This document shows, in pieces, positions 44,301 to 53,606 of a stretch of DNA of 64,000 bases. Under the pieces are notes generated by a model. It was not told the DNA's origin, did not search any database, and saw only the letters and a program-made list of their open reading frames with translations. Numbering within the stretch: the stretch's first letter is position 1; each line of letters starts with the position of its first letter. Position numbers and translations under genes: made by a program. This DNA is from Pseudomonas sp. 14P_8.1_Bac3 (GTDB lineage Bacteria; Pseudomonadota; Gammaproteobacteria; Pseudomonadales; Pseudomonadaceae). The stretch is from NCBI RefSeq assembly GCF_025466085.1, contig NZ_JANLOD010000018.1, positions 62,001 through 126,000 of the forward strand, written 5' to 3'.

Positions 44301-46214
44301 ATGCACGACAACCATTTGAGCCGCCATGCCCGGCAAGTGCTGACCGTGACGCAGGGTAAATCCCACCTGCACGGTCCTGGCAGCGACCCGTCGATCGCCC
44401 GGTCCTGGCTGCGTTGTCTGGAGGACTATCACCTCGACCCGGCCCTGACCATGGCGCCGACGGTGCTCGAACACGGTCGCGTCCTCGAAAGCCGCGAACG
44501 CCTGCAGCAAGTGCTGCACATTGCCGGCAGCGAAATGAGCAGTCTGCATCAGCAGCTCTCCGGCGCCGGTCATGCGGTGCTGCTGACCGATGCACGCGGC
44601 GTGATCCTCAACTGCGTCACCGCACCCGCCGAGCGCAAGATTTTCGAGCGCGCCGGCCTGTGGCTCGGTGCCGACTGGAGCGAAGCCTGCGAAGGCACCA
44701 ATGGCATCGGCACCTGTCTGGTGGAGCGCCAGGCGCTGACCATTCACCAGGACGAACACTTTCGCGGCCGCCACACCGGCCTGACCTGCTCGGCGAGCCC
44801 GGTGTTCGACCCCCATGGCGAATTGCTGGCGGTGCTCGACGTGTCCTCCGCGCGGCACGACGTGTCGCGGCAGAGTCAGTTTCACACCATGGCCCTGGTC
44901 AATCTGTCGGCGAAGATGATCGAGAGCTGTTACTTCCTGCGTTATTTCGACAACCAATGGCTGCTGCGCTTTCACCTGCAGGCCGAATCCGTCGGGCTGT
45001 TCAGTGAAGGGCTGCTGGCGTTCGACGGCGAAGGGCGGATCTGCGCGGCCAACCAGAGTGCGCTCAACCTGTTGGGGCATGGGCGTGGCGGATTGCTGGG
45101 CGAGCCGGTCGAGGCGTTTTTCGATTGCTCGCTCGATGAGTTGCTTGGTCGTGCGAGTGCGAATGCCAGCGCCAGCTGGCCGCTGCGCACCCGCGACGGG
45201 CGCAGCCTGTTTGCCGTGTTGCGCGGCCAGTCGCGCAGCATTCCGGTGCCGGTGGCACCAAGTCCGAAGGTGGCCGAGCCATCGCGCTTGTCGGGCATCT
45301 GCCTGGGCGATGCCGGATTGCAGGAGGATTTTCGCAAAGCCCTGCGTGTTTTCGAGCGCGATGTGCCTTTATTGATCAACGGCGAAACCGGGTCCGGCAA
45401 AGAGGCCTTCGCCAAAGCCGTGCATCAGGCCAGTCAGCGGGCAGAAAAGGCCTTCGTCGCGCTCAATTGCGCGGCCATTCCTGAAAGCCTGATCGAGAGT
45501 GAACTGTTCGGTTATCGCGGCGGCAGCTTCACCGGCGCGCGCAAGGAAGGCATGCGCGGCAAGTTGCAACAGGCCGATGGTGGCACGCTGTTCCTCGACG
45601 AAATCGGCGACATGCCGCTGGCGTTGCAGACCCGCCTGTTGAGGGTGCTCGAAGACCGGCAGGTGGTGCCGATTGGCGGTGAACCGGAATCGGTCAACGT
45701 GAGGATCATCAGCGCGACCCACCGTAATTTGCTGGAGCGGGTGCAGGGCGGTAGCTTCCGCGAGGATTTGTATTACCGGCTCAACGGCCTGGAAATCGCT
45801 TTGCCGGCGTTGCGAGAGCGCAGCGATAAATCGCAGTTGCTCGACTTTCTGCTGGCGGAAGAGGCGGGCGGCGAGACGGTGTTGATCGATGAGCCGGCAC
45901 GGCAGGCGCTGCTGGGGTTCTCCTGGCCAGGGAATGTGCGGCAGTTGCGAAATGTGCTGCGTACGCTGGCGGCGTTGTGTGACGGCGGGCGGATCGGGCT
46001 GGAGGATTTGCCGGTGATGATTCGTCAGGCCCGGCCCGCATCGGTGTTGGCGGCGGAGGAACCGTCCGAACATCCGCTGGAAGATGCCGAGCGGCTGGCG
46101 TTGCTCAATGCGCTGGAGCAGCAGCGCTGGCACATGACCCATACGGCAGAACAGCTTGGTGTGAGCCGCAATACCCTTTACCGGAAGCTGCGTAAACACG
46201 GCATTGCCCGTTAG
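44301..46214 (+). CDS. eatR: Sigma-54-dependent activator EatR (AcoR-like)
   Basis: A 637-residue enhancer-binding protein. The N-terminus carries an AcoR-like sensor with a GAF domain (about 70-210) and a PAS-like segment (ALNLLGHGRGG). The AAA+ domain has Walker A GETGSGKEA (from residue 361), the sigma-54 loop GSFTGA in place of GAFTGA, and Walker B GGTLFLDEIGDM. The Fis-type helix-turn-helix is at the end (LGVSRNTLYRKLRKHG). It diverges from the aldehyde dehydrogenase gene. PAO1 EatR activates PA4022-eat-eutBC in response to acetaldehyde (published); function here is by homology and context. Confidence 0.92.
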   Translation: MHDNHLSRHARQVLTVTQGKSHLHGPGSDPSIARSWLRCLEDYHLDPALTMAPTVLEHGRVLESRERLQQVLHIAGSEMSSLHQQLSGAGHAVLLTDARGVILNCVTAPAERKIFERAGLWLGADWSEACEGTNGIGTCLVERQALTIHQDEHFRGRHTGLTCSASPVFDPHGELLAVLDVSSARHDVSRQSQFHTMALVNLSAKMIESCYFLRYFDNQWLLRFHLQAESVGLFSEGLLAFDGEGRICAANQSALNLLGHGRGGLLGEPVEAFFDCSLDELLGRASANASASWPLRTRDGRSLFAVLRGQSRSIPVPVAPSPKVAEPSRLSGICLGDAGLQEDFRKALRVFERDVPLLINGETGSGKEAFAKAVHQASQRAEKAFVALNCAAIPESLIESELFGYRGGSFTGARKEGMRGKLQQADGGTLFLDEIGDMPLALQTRLLRVLEDRQVVPIGGEPESVNVRIISATHRNLLERVQGGSFREDLYYRLNGLEIALPALRERSDKSQLLDFLLAEEAGGETVLIDEPARQALLGFSWPGNVRQLRNVLRTLAALCDGGRIGLEDLPVMIRQARPASVLAAEEPSEHPLEDAERLALLNALEQQRWHMTHTAEQLGVSRNTLYRKLRKHGIAR

Positions 46215-46377
46215 TTACGCCGTATCTGTAGGGCCGGCTTGCTGGCGATAGTGATCGCACTGCCACACTCGCCGAAAAGCCGAACGCATGCAGGCACCGT
46301 GCCGAGGCCGAAACGAAACAAAGGTGCGATTTTCCCCTCCCTACGCTAACCTGCGGCCATGTTTTACGAGGTCGACT

Positions 46378-47727
46378 ATGCACATTCATATTCTGGGTAT
46401 CTGCGGCACTTTCATGGGTTCGATGGCGGTTCTGGCCAAAGAACTGGGCCATCACGTGACCGGCTCCGATGCCAACGTCTATCCACCGATGAGCACTCAA
46501 CTGGAGGCTCAGGGCATTCAGTTGACCCAGGGTTACGACCCCGCTCAACTCGATCCGGCCCCCGACCTGGTGGTGATTGGCAACGCCATGTCCCGCGGTA
46601 ACCCGGCGGTCGAGTACGTGCTGAACAAAGGCCTGCCGTACGTCTCCGGCCCGCAATGGCTGGCCGACCACGTGCTGCAAGGTCGCTGGGTGTTGGCCGT
46701 CGCCGGTACCCATGGCAAAACCACCACCAGCAGCATGCTCGCCTGGGTGCTGGAGCACGCCGGCATGAGTCCGGGTTTCCTGATCGGTGGCGTGCCGCAG
46801 AATTTCTCGGTGTCGGCGCGATTGGGCGCAACGCCGTTCTTCGTGATCGAAGCTGATGAATATGACAGCGCCTTCTTCGACAAGCGTTCCAAGTTTGTCC
46901 ACTATCGTCCGCGTACGGCGATCTTGAACAACCTGGAATACGATCACGCCGACATCTTCCCCGATCTTCCGGCGATCGAGCGGCAATTTCACCATTTGGT
47001 GCGAACGATCCCGAGCGAGGGCCTGGTGATCCATCCGACCACCGAACCTGCGTTGCAGCGCGTGATCGAGATGGGCTGCTGGACCCCAGTGCAAACCACC
47101 GGTGCCGGTGGCCAGTGGCAGGTCAAGTTGCTCAGCGAAGACGGTTCGAAATTCGAAGTCATGTTCGAGGGCGTCGCGCAAGGCGTGGTTGAGTGGGGCA
47201 TGACCGGCCAGCACAACGTCGCCAATGCCCTCGCTACCCTGGCGGCGGCGCGCCATGTCGGCGTCGTGCCGTCCATGGGCATCGCCGCGCTGAGCGCGTT
47301 CAAAAGCGTGAAGCGGCGCATGGAAAAAGTCGCGGAAGTCCGTGGAATCACTATCTACGATGACTTCGCCCACCACCCGACGGCCATTGCCACCACCCTC
47401 GACGGCCTGCGTAAACGCATCGGCGATGCGCCGTTGATCGCCATTATCGAACCTCGTTCCAACTCGATGAAGCTCGGCGCGCACCGCGATGGTTTGCCGG
47501 AAAGCGTGGTCGATGCCGATCAGGTGATCTGGTACGCACCGGCCAATCTTGGCTGGGACCTGGGGGCGACGGCGGCGCTGTGCACGGTGCCGTCGATTGT
47601 CAGCGACTCGTTGGAAGGCATCATCGAACGCGTGAAAAGTCAGGCGCAACCCGGCACCCACGTGGTGATCATGAGCAACGGCGGCTTCGGCGGCCTGCAT
47701 GGCAAGCTCGCCGAGGCGCTGCGATGA
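46378..47727 (+). CDS. mpl: UDP-N-acetylmuramate:L-Ala-gamma-D-Glu-meso-DAP ligase Mpl
   Basis: A 449-residue Mur ligase for peptidoglycan recycling: it attaches the recovered tripeptide to UDP-MurNAc. [17 protein letters not shown] is the N-terminal motif, [14 protein letters not shown] the ATP loop, and [15 protein letters not shown] and [10 protein letters not shown] typify the C-terminal part. ATG 46378 has GAGG upstream. It overlaps ubiX by 4 bases. MurC is the closest alternative, but N-terminus and neighbours fit Mpl. Confidence 0.96.
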   Translation: MHIHILGICGTFMGSMAVLAKELGHHVTGSDANVYPPMSTQLEAQGIQLTQGYDPAQLDPAPDLVVIGNAMSRGNPAVEYVLNKGLPYVSGPQWLADHVLQGRWVLAVAGTHGKTTTSSMLAWVLEHAGMSPGFLIGGVPQNFSVSARLGATPFFVIEADEYDSAFFDKRSKFVHYRPRTAILNNLEYDHADIFPDLPAIERQFHHLVRTIPSEGLVIHPTTEPALQRVIEMGCWTPVQTTGAGGQWQVKLLSEDGSKFEVMFEGVAQGVVEWGMTGQHNVANALATLAAARHVGVVPSMGIAALSAFKSVKRRMEKVAEVRGITIYDDFAHHPTAIATTLDGLRKRIGDAPLIAIIEPRSNSMKLGAHRDGLPESVVDADQVIWYAPANLGWDLGATAALCTVPSIVSDSLEGIIERVKSQAQPGTHVVIMSNGGFGGLHGKLAEALR

Positions 47728-48356
47728 ACAACGGCCCGGAACGCATCACGCTGGCGATGACCGGCGCTTCGGGCGCCCAATACGGTTTGCGCCTGCTGGA
47801 TTGCCTGATCCGCGAAGACCGCGAGGTGCACTTCCTGATCTCCAAGGCGGCGCAGCTGGTGATGGCCACCGAGACCGACGTTACGCTGCCGCCGAAAACC
47901 CAGATGATGCAGGCCTTCCTCACCGAATACACCGGCGCGGCCGCCGGGCAGATTCGGGTATATGGCAAGGAGGACTGGATGTCGCCGGTGGCCTCGGGCT
48001 CTGGCGCGCCAGCGGCGATGGTGGTGGTGCCGTGTTCGACCGGGACGTTGTCGGCGATCGCCACCGGCGCTTGCAACAACCTGATCGAGCGCGCCGCCGA
48101 CGTCACGTTGAAGGAGCGCCGCCAGCTGATTCTGGTGCCGCGCGAAGCCCCGTATTCGAGCATTCATCTGGAGCACATGCTCAAGTTGTCGAACATGGGC
48201 GTGACGATCCTGCCGGCGTCGCCGGGCTTCTATCATCAGCCGCAAACCATCGATGACCTGATCGATTTCGTTGTGGCGCGGATTCTCAACCTGCTGAACA
48301 TTCCGCAAGACATGCTGCCGCGTTGGGGCGAACACCACCTGACCAGCGATGAATAA
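47724..48356 (+). CDS. ubiX: Flavin prenyltransferase UbiX
   Basis: A 210-residue flavoprotein that prenylates FMN to make the cofactor of UbiD in ubiquinone synthesis. [16 protein letters not shown] begins the Rossmann-like core, [28 protein letters not shown] is the family centre, and [19 protein letters not shown] the C-terminal motif. It is coupled to mpl through ATGA. Confidence 0.97.
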   Translation: MNNGPERITLAMTGASGAQYGLRLLDCLIREDREVHFLISKAAQLVMATETDVTLPPKTQMMQAFLTEYTGAAAGQIRVYGKEDWMSPVASGSGAPAAMVVVPCSTGTLSAIATGACNNLIERAADVTLKERRQLILVPREAPYSSIHLEHMLKLSNMGVTILPASPGFYHQPQTIDDLIDFVVARILNLLNIPQDMLPRWGEHHLTSDE

Positions 48357-48633
48357 GCTGCTGGCGATCGTGCTGGCGTTGCAACTGACGGGCTGCGCCA
48401 CGGCGCGCACGCTGGATGCCGCCAAGTCGGGAGCGCCGGTGGTGTATGCGGGGACTCGACTGGATTTGTATGCCATGAACGGCGGCTGTTGCGCCATGGA
48501 TCGCTTTGGTGCGCCAGCACCGAGCTATCCCGGCGTCGATCTGCCGGCCAGCGCCTTGCTGGATACGCTGTTGTTGCCGTTGTCGGTGTTGACGGTGATC
48601 GGGGTGAGTTTTCAGGCAACGGGTGGGTTGTAG
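48349..48633 (+). CDS. YceK/YidQ family lipoprotein
   Basis: A 94-residue lipoprotein with lipobox LTGCA at residues 13-17, then the YceK pattern: [35 protein letters not shown]. Its start lies within the last codons of ubiX (8-base overlap). It is probably an outer-membrane lipoprotein of unknown role. Confidence 0.82.
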   Translation: MNKLLAIVLALQLTGCATARTLDAAKSGAPVVYAGTRLDLYAMNGGCCAMDRFGAPAPSYPGVDLPASALLDTLLLPLSVLTVIGVSFQATGGL

Positions 48634-48674
48634 GGGCCGGCACATCCAGCATCGATATCAGCTGATCCGCCGCA

Positions 48675-48766
48675 CTCGCGGGCAAGCCCGCGCCCACAGG
48701 TTTTTGGTGGTGATCCCATAATCTGGGGACGCATCGGACATTGTGGGAGCGGGCTTGCCCGCGAAG
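48675..48766. repeat. REP doublet, class GTGGGAGCGGGC
   Basis: Inverted units CTCGCGGGCAAGCCCGCGCC and GTGGGAGCGGGCTTGCCCGC lie between convergent genes, separated by about 42 bases. Both use the GCCCGC variant of the loop-side arm. Confidence 0.88.
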
Positions 48767-48789
48767 GCGTTCGCCGGCACACCACGGAG

Positions 48790-49431
48790 TCATTTGCCTA
48801 ACTTGCGCAACTCATCCGACTCAACCACTCGAACCCCGTCCTGCTCTTCCAGCGCCAGCCGCCACATGGCGCGGGCCAGCTGACAGGCCTCGATGCCGCG
48901 ATATTTGCCTGGAATCAAACGGGACAACGGTCCGGCCAATTGCTCGGCCAGGCGTGGTTCAAGCCGGTCACCCAGCAGCAGCGAAGGGCGGCAAATGGTC
49001 AGCTGTGGCCAGTCCTGCGCGCGCAATGCGTATTCCATCTCCCCTTTGACCCGGTTGTAGAACATCGAAGATCTCCGATCAGCGCCCAACGCGCTGATCA
49101 CGATCAGGTGCCGCGCGCCCATTTCACGCGCACGTTTGGCGAAGGCCACCACCATGTCCAGATCAACCGCGCGGAATGCTTCTTCCGAACCGGCTTGCTT
49201 GATCGTGGTGCCGAGGCAGCAATAGGCAATGTCGACGCGCCCGCTCAGCTGCGGCAGGAACATTGCCGGGTCGCCGACCGGGTTTTCCAGGTGCGGGTGC
49301 TCGGCCAGCGGGCGGCGTGAGGGGGCCAAAACGCGGGTGATTGTCGGCTCGTTGAGCAGCCGATCAAGCAGATGTTCACCGGTCAGCCCGGTAGCTCCGG
49401 CAAGTAATACATGCTGAGGCGTCAAGTACAT
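48790..49431 (-). CDS. NAD(P)-binding oxidoreductase-like protein (TIP30/NmrA type)
   Basis: A 213-residue atypical short-chain dehydrogenase: [19 protein letters not shown] is the nucleotide-binding loop, [19 protein letters not shown] and [28 protein letters not shown] (YxxxK-like NRVKGE) mark the TIP30/HTATIP2 branch, and [10 protein letters not shown] follows. Substrate unknown. It is monocistronic and faces the ubiX unit. Confidence 0.87.
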   Translation of the reverse strand: MYLTPQHVLLAGATGLTGEHLLDRLLNEPTITRVLAPSRRPLAEHPHLENPVGDPAMFLPQLSGRVDIAYCCLGTTIKQAGSEEAFRAVDLDMVVAFAKRAREMGARHLIVISALGADRRSSMFYNRVKGEMEYALRAQDWPQLTICRPSLLLGDRLEPRLAEQLAGPLSRLIPGKYRGIEACQLARAMWRLALEEQDGVRVVESDELRKLGK

Positions 49432-49458
49432 AGTGTTTCTCCCTTGATACTGTTCAGC

Positions 49459-51177
49459 TTAGTTGCTCTTTGCATCCTTGTTGCTGATAGAGACACTTTG
49501 CAGCGCTTTTCGTGCCTGTTGTTTACGCAAAAGCTGCCAGTGCGAGAGCACGGTTTTTGGCGCCCAGATCTGCGGTTCAGACGCCTCGAAGCCGTCCGCC
49601 AGTTCACGCTCGGCAACAGTGGCCTTGGCCAGCTTGAAAGCTTGCTCGAGGTCGTCGGTCTGGTTCAGGGCCTGGGCGAACAGCGCGTCGCCGAAGTAGG
49701 TGAAGTTGGCTTCTTCCGAGCAGCCGAAGGACACACGGTCGGCGCGCGAGGCGGTCATGACCAGCGTGCGTTCGTCCTTGAGGGCGGGTATGAAACCACC
49801 GGAGTAGCACGCCGAGATCACCACAATTTTGTCGCGATTTTTCAGCGGTGCGAGCACGGCGGCGAGTTCGTCGGCCGGCAGGTCGGAGAGTTCCATGCGC
49901 GGCTGGTCGAGCACCAGTTCGTGTTCGCTGGTGCCGTGGCTGGTCAGGTAGATGAAGATCAGATCTTCCGGCCCGCTGCGGTCGGCGAGTGTCAGTGCCG
50001 CGCGGCGCAGGTTTTCCCGGGTGGCCATCGGCCGGTCGACGAGGTGGTCGCGATGGTTGACCAGGCGGATCTGCCCAAAAGCGCCGAAACGGCTGGCGAG
50101 CATGTTGCTGACGTAATCGGATTCGCGCAGGAACACGCTCTGTTTGCCGTCGCCGCCGAGGGTCAGGGTGTACAGCTCGATGGCCGGGGTCGAGGCCGGC
50201 ACATTGGCCAGGGCGTCTTCGAGCAAGCGGCCCTGGGCCAGCAAGCCCAGTTCGAGGCTGTCGGGCAGCAGCTTGCCGTCGGCATCGCGCACGCGCTGGC
50301 CGTTGACCCAGGTGCCGCTTTGCACGGTGCCGTCGGTCAGCACCAAGGTGCCGTGCCCCTGATAGCTGTCGCCGTCGAACTGACCGATGTAGAAACTGCC
50401 GTCGGGCAGGTTCAGCCGCCCTTGCCCTGTAAAGCGCCAATCGCTGAACTGGCCGATGTAATGACTGCCGTCGGCACCGATCAACTCGCCCTTGCCGTTC
50501 AGCGAGCCTTCCTTGAACTGGCCGAGCCAGACATCGCCGTCGGCGTTCTCGTAGCGGCCTTTGCCGTGCAACTGATTATTCTTGAACGCCCCGACGTAAA
50601 TATCGCCATCGGCGCTGTTGAAGGTCCCGTTGCCTTCCAGCTGACCGTCCTTGAAATGCCCGGTGAACTGGTTGCCATTGCCGTCGCCGCGCTGGCCTTC
50701 GCCGTTGGGTTTGCCGTGGGCGAACTGGCCTTGATACGAACTGCCGTCGTCGAGCTCCAGACGGCCGAGCCCTGAGTATTGATCAGCCTTGAATTCGCCA
50801 CGGTAGGTCATGCCGTTTTCTTTGAGGGTGCCTTCGCCTTCGCGCCGGCCCGCCTTGAAACCGCCGGTGTAGCTGCTGCCATTGGTGGTCAGCGTGCCCT
50901 GGCCGTCGAACAGGCCCTGATTGAAGTTGCCGCGATAGACTTCGCCATTGCTGCCGTGCCATTCACCCTGGCCGTGCCACTGGCCTTTGTCGAAACTGCC
51001 GGCGTACCAGCTGCCGTTCGGGTAATCGACGCGGCCCTGGCCTTGCAGCAAGCCGTCGACCAGATCACCGCGATAACGTCCGCCGTCCGGCAGGCGGGCG
51101 TCAGGGGGCAACAGCGATTCGCCATCGCCGCAAGCGGTGAGCATCAGGGTCAAGGCGAGGAGTGCAAGTGAGCGCAT
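49459..51177 (-). CDS. Lipoprotein with MORN repeats and C-terminal caspase-like (C13) domain
   Basis: A 572-residue lipoprotein. ATG 51177 gives lipobox LMLTACG at 11-17. Residues 30-315 are about a dozen MORN repeats of the form G-x-Y-x-G-x-F-x-x-G-x-x-x-G-x-G (for example DGDIYVGAFKNNQLHGKGRY). Residues 350-530 form a caspase-like domain with His414 in LTSHGTSEH and Cys457 in ISACYSGGF, the His/Cys dyad of clan CD peptidases, as in Peptidase C13. It is therefore a probable periplasmic or surface cysteine peptidase on a beta-rich arm. It stands alone; partners and substrate are unknown. Confidence 0.88.
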   Translation of the reverse strand: MRSLALLALTLMLTACGDGESLLPPDARLPDGGRYRGDLVDGLLQGQGRVDYPNGSWYAGSFDKGQWHGQGEWHGSNGEVYRGNFNQGLFDGQGTLTTNGSSYTGGFKAGRREGEGTLKENGMTYRGEFKADQYSGLGRLELDDGSSYQGQFAHGKPNGEGQRGDGNGNQFTGHFKDGQLEGNGTFNSADGDIYVGAFKNNQLHGKGRYENADGDVWLGQFKEGSLNGKGELIGADGSHYIGQFSDWRFTGQGRLNLPDGSFYIGQFDGDSYQGHGTLVLTDGTVQSGTWVNGQRVRDADGKLLPDSLELGLLAQGRLLEDALANVPASTPAIELYTLTLGGDGKQSVFLRESDYVSNMLASRFGAFGQIRLVNHRDHLVDRPMATRENLRRAALTLADRSGPEDLIFIYLTSHGTSEHELVLDQPRMELSDLPADELAAVLAPLKNRDKIVVISACYSGGFIPALKDERTLVMTASRADRVSFGCSEEANFTYFGDALFAQALNQTDDLEQAFKLAKATVAERELADGFEASEPQIWAPKTVLSHWQLLRKQQARKALQSVSISNKDAKSN

Positions 51178-51291
51178 AGCGGGATCCGGGCAATTAGGCG
51201 ACCGAGTATGCCGCAGCTCCATGACCTTATATAGAGACAGAAACAGCAAGAGGTCGCGAAACAGCGTGCGCTGCTTCGCATCCGGGAGGCA

Positions 51292-51747
51292 TTACACGAA
51301 GCAGAGTGACAACGGCTCGGCGATATAGGCCGGTTTGTCCGAACCTTCGATCTCCAGCGTGGCGGTGGCCTTGAGCAACCATTGGCCGGGTTTCTTCTCG
51401 GTGACTTCGGTCAGGTCGACCTTCAGCCGCACTTTCGAGTCGACCTTGACCGGCTGAATGAACCGCACGCTGTCGAGGCCATAATTGACCACCATCTTCA
51501 AGCCTTCAGGCAGGATGAGGATGTCTTCCATCAGTTTGGGGATCAGCGACAACGACAGGAAACCGTGTGCAATGGTGCTGCCAAATGGCGTTTGCGCGGC
51601 TTTGACCGGGTCAACGTGGATGAACTGATAGTCTCCTGTGGCTTCCGCGAACAGGTTGATGCGCTCCTGATCGATGGTGAGCCAGTCGGAACGTCCAAGT
51701 TCCTTGCCGACATAATCTTTGAGCTCTGCAACGGGAACATAGGGCAT
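51292..51747 (-). CDS. MaoC family dehydratase/hydratase
   Basis: A 151-residue hot-dog fold protein starting MPYVPVAELKDYVGKELG, behind AAGGAG. The hydratase 2 signature FAEATGDYQFIHVDPVKA provides the catalytic Asp and His, and TIAHGFLSLSLIPKL follows. Such proteins hydrate (R)-enoyl-CoA or resemble PhaJ/NodN. The natural substrate is not shown. It is monocistronic. Confidence 0.9.
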   Translation of the reverse strand: MPYVPVAELKDYVGKELGRSDWLTIDQERINLFAEATGDYQFIHVDPVKAAQTPFGSTIAHGFLSLSLIPKLMEDILILPEGLKMVVNYGLDSVRFIQPVKVDSKVRLKVDLTEVTEKKPGQWLLKATATLEIEGSDKPAYIAEPLSLCFV

Positions 51748-51893
51748 TGAGACTCTCCTTGGGTTCATCGGTTTTATAGTTTTGAGTCGGGGGGATTTGA
51801 CCTCCCGGATTACCACTTTAGATCACCATGGCAAATTGCTCCGGTCAACCGACCATGCTTTTGGCGAATGCCGGTCTATAGCGCTGGCATGCT

Positions 51894-51899
51894 TATAAT
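51894..51899 (+). promoter_or_regulatory. Candidate -10 element of lrgAB
   Basis: A consensus TATAAT lies 30 bases before the lrgA start in an otherwise GC-rich gap. No good -35 is seen at the proper spacing. Confidence 0.4.
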
Positions 51900-51929
51900 G
51901 CCCGGCGCGAATTTGCGGGGAGAGGACGG

Positions 51930-52292
51930 ATGTTGTTACGTGGCCTGACCTGGCTGGTGTTGTTCCAATTGCTGGGCACAGCCCTCAATCATTTGTTTTT
52001 GCCGGTGCTGCCGGGGCCGATCATCGGCCTGTTGCTCCTGCTGGTGTACCTGATCTGTCGCGGCCAGGTCGGCGAGCCGCTGAACCTCGCCGCCAGCAGC
52101 CTGCTGCGCTACCTGCCGCTGTTGCTGGTGCCGCCGGCCGTGGGCGTGATGGTTTACGCCAAAGATATCGCCGCGGATTTCTGGGCGATTGTCGGCGCGC
52201 TGGTGCTGTCGCTGCTGTTGTCCATGGCCTTCGCCGGTGTGCTGATGCAGCGCCTGGTCAAGCGTCACGCGCACCGCGAGGACCAGCCATGA
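51930..52292 (+). CDS. CidA/LrgA family holin-like protein
   Basis: A 120-residue membrane protein with four hydrophobic segments; LPVLPGPIIGLLLLLVYL and FVPPAVGVMVY-like VPPAVGVMVYA are family hallmarks. CidA/LrgA proteins form holin-like oligomers and act with LrgB in control of autolysis or pyruvate transport. It overlaps the lrgB gene by 4 bases. Confidence 0.92.
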   Translation: MLLRGLTWLVLFQLLGTALNHLFLPVLPGPIIGLLLLLVYLICRGQVGEPLNLAASSLLRYLPLLLVPPAVGVMVYAKDIAADFWAIVGALVLSLLLSMAFAGVLMQRLVKRHAHREDQP

Positions 52293-53005
52293 TTATCGAC
52301 TGGCAGGGCGCCTGGACGTCGGTGATCCATCATCCGTTGTTCGGCATCGGCATCACCCTTGGCGCGTATCAGTTGGTGCTGGCAGCGTTCGAGAAAACCC
52401 GCTGGATCTTTTTGCAGCCGGTACTGGTCTCCATGCTGTTGGTCATCGGCGTACTGATCGGTTGCGGCCTGACGTACGCCGAGTACCGCAAAAGCACCGA
52501 GATCCTCAGCATTCTGCTCGGCCCCGCCACGGTGGCGTTGGCCGTGCCGCTGTATCTCAACCTGCGGCGGATCCGGCAGTTGTTCTGGCCGATATTTACT
52601 ACGCTGGTGATAGGCGGAGTGGTCGCCACGGGCATGGGCGTGTTGCTGGGCTGGTCGTTCGGCGCCGAACACATGATCCTGATGACCATGGCGCCGAAGT
52701 CGGTGACGTCGCCGATTGCCATGCTGGTGGCCGAGCAGATCGGTGGTGTCGCGGCGCTGGCTGCGGTGTTTGTGTTGATTACCGGGGTGATCGGGGCGAT
52801 CTTCGGGCCGAGCCTACTGACCCGCCTCGGCGTGCACAGCCCCGAGGCGCGGGGCATGGCGCTGGGCATGACCGCCCATGCGGTGGGCACCGCGGTGGCG
52901 ATGCAGGAAAGTGAAGAGTGCGGCGCCTTCGCGGCGCTGGCGATGAGTCTGATGGGCGTGGCCACGGCGGTGTTCCTGCCGTTGGCGGTGTCGATGGTGG
53001 TGTAA
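52289..53005 (+). CDS. LrgB/CidB family protein
   Basis: A 238-residue multi-pass protein. KSTEILSILLGPATVALAVPLY and MAPKSVTSPIAMLVAEQIGG and GMTAHAVGTAVAMQ are the standard LrgB motifs. It works with the adjacent LrgA/CidA protein; recent work on the family favours pyruvate or small-acid transport as well as autolysis control. The adjacent LON-domain gene starts 10 bases later. Confidence 0.93.
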   Translation: MIIDWQGAWTSVIHHPLFGIGITLGAYQLVLAAFEKTRWIFLQPVLVSMLLVIGVLIGCGLTYAEYRKSTEILSILLGPATVALAVPLYLNLRRIRQLFWPIFTTLVIGGVVATGMGVLLGWSFGAEHMILMTMAPKSVTSPIAMLVAEQIGGVAALAAVFVLITGVIGAIFGPSLLTRLGVHSPEARGMALGMTAHAVGTAVAMQESEECGAFAALAMSLMGVATAVFLPLAVSMVV

Positions 53006-53015
53006 GGAAATGTCT

Positions 53016-53606
53016 ATGAGCTTGCCGCTTTTCCCGCTGAACACGGTGCTGTTTCCTGGCTGCATCCTCGACCTGCAGATTTTCGAGGCGCGCTACCTGG
53101 ACATGATCAGCCGCTGCATGAAACAGGGCGGCGGCTTCGGCGTGGTGTGCATTCTCGACGGTGAAGAAGTCGGCATCGCCCCGGCGGGCTATGCGCTGGT
53201 GGGCTGTGAAGCGCTGATCACCGATTTCAAGCAGCAGGACAACGGCCTGCTGGGCATTCGGGTGCAGGGCGGCCGGCGCTTCCACGTGTTGCGCACCGAA
53301 GTCCAGCGTGATCAATTGACCGTCGCCGATGTGGACTGGCTGGAAGATGAGCCTGAACAACCACTGCAGGACGAGGACGCCGACCTGGTCGCGCTGCTCA
53401 AGGCCCTGGCCGAACATCCGATGGTCGAGGCATTGAACATGGGCACCGAGGCGACCGGGCAACAATCCCTGGCCAATCAGTTGGCCTACCTGTTGCCGTT
53501 TGCCGAAGTGGACAAGATCGACCTGTTGCAGCTCGATGATCCGCAGCAGCGACTGGATGCGATCCAGGCACTGCTCGATGAATTGCAGGGTGAATTGTTC
53601 GCCTGA
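53016..53606 (+). CDS. LON peptidase substrate-binding domain protein
   Basis: A 196-residue protein consisting only of the Lon N-terminal domain: LPLFPLNTVLFPGCILDLQIFEARY, GVVCILDGEEVG, and GRRFHVL. It has no ATPase or protease part. ATG 53016 gives a proper distance to AAGGAA, whereas the ATG 6 bases earlier touches it. The family may bind substrates for other partners; function unknown. Confidence 0.92.
   Translation: MSLPLFPLNTVLFPGCILDLQIFEARYLDMISRCMKQGGGFGVVCILDGEEVGIAPAGYALVGCEALITDFKQQDNGLLGIRVQGGRRFHVLRTEVQRDQLTVADVDWLEDEPEQPLQDEDADLVALLKALAEHPMVEALNMGTEATGQQSLANQLAYLLPFAEVDKIDLLQLDDPQQRLDAIQALLDELQGELFA

Noticed and set aside
46223-46250. GTAGGGCCGGCTTGCTGGCG after eatR as terminator or REP
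   Set aside because: The stem is imperfect, there is no T-tract and the match to either REP class is weak.
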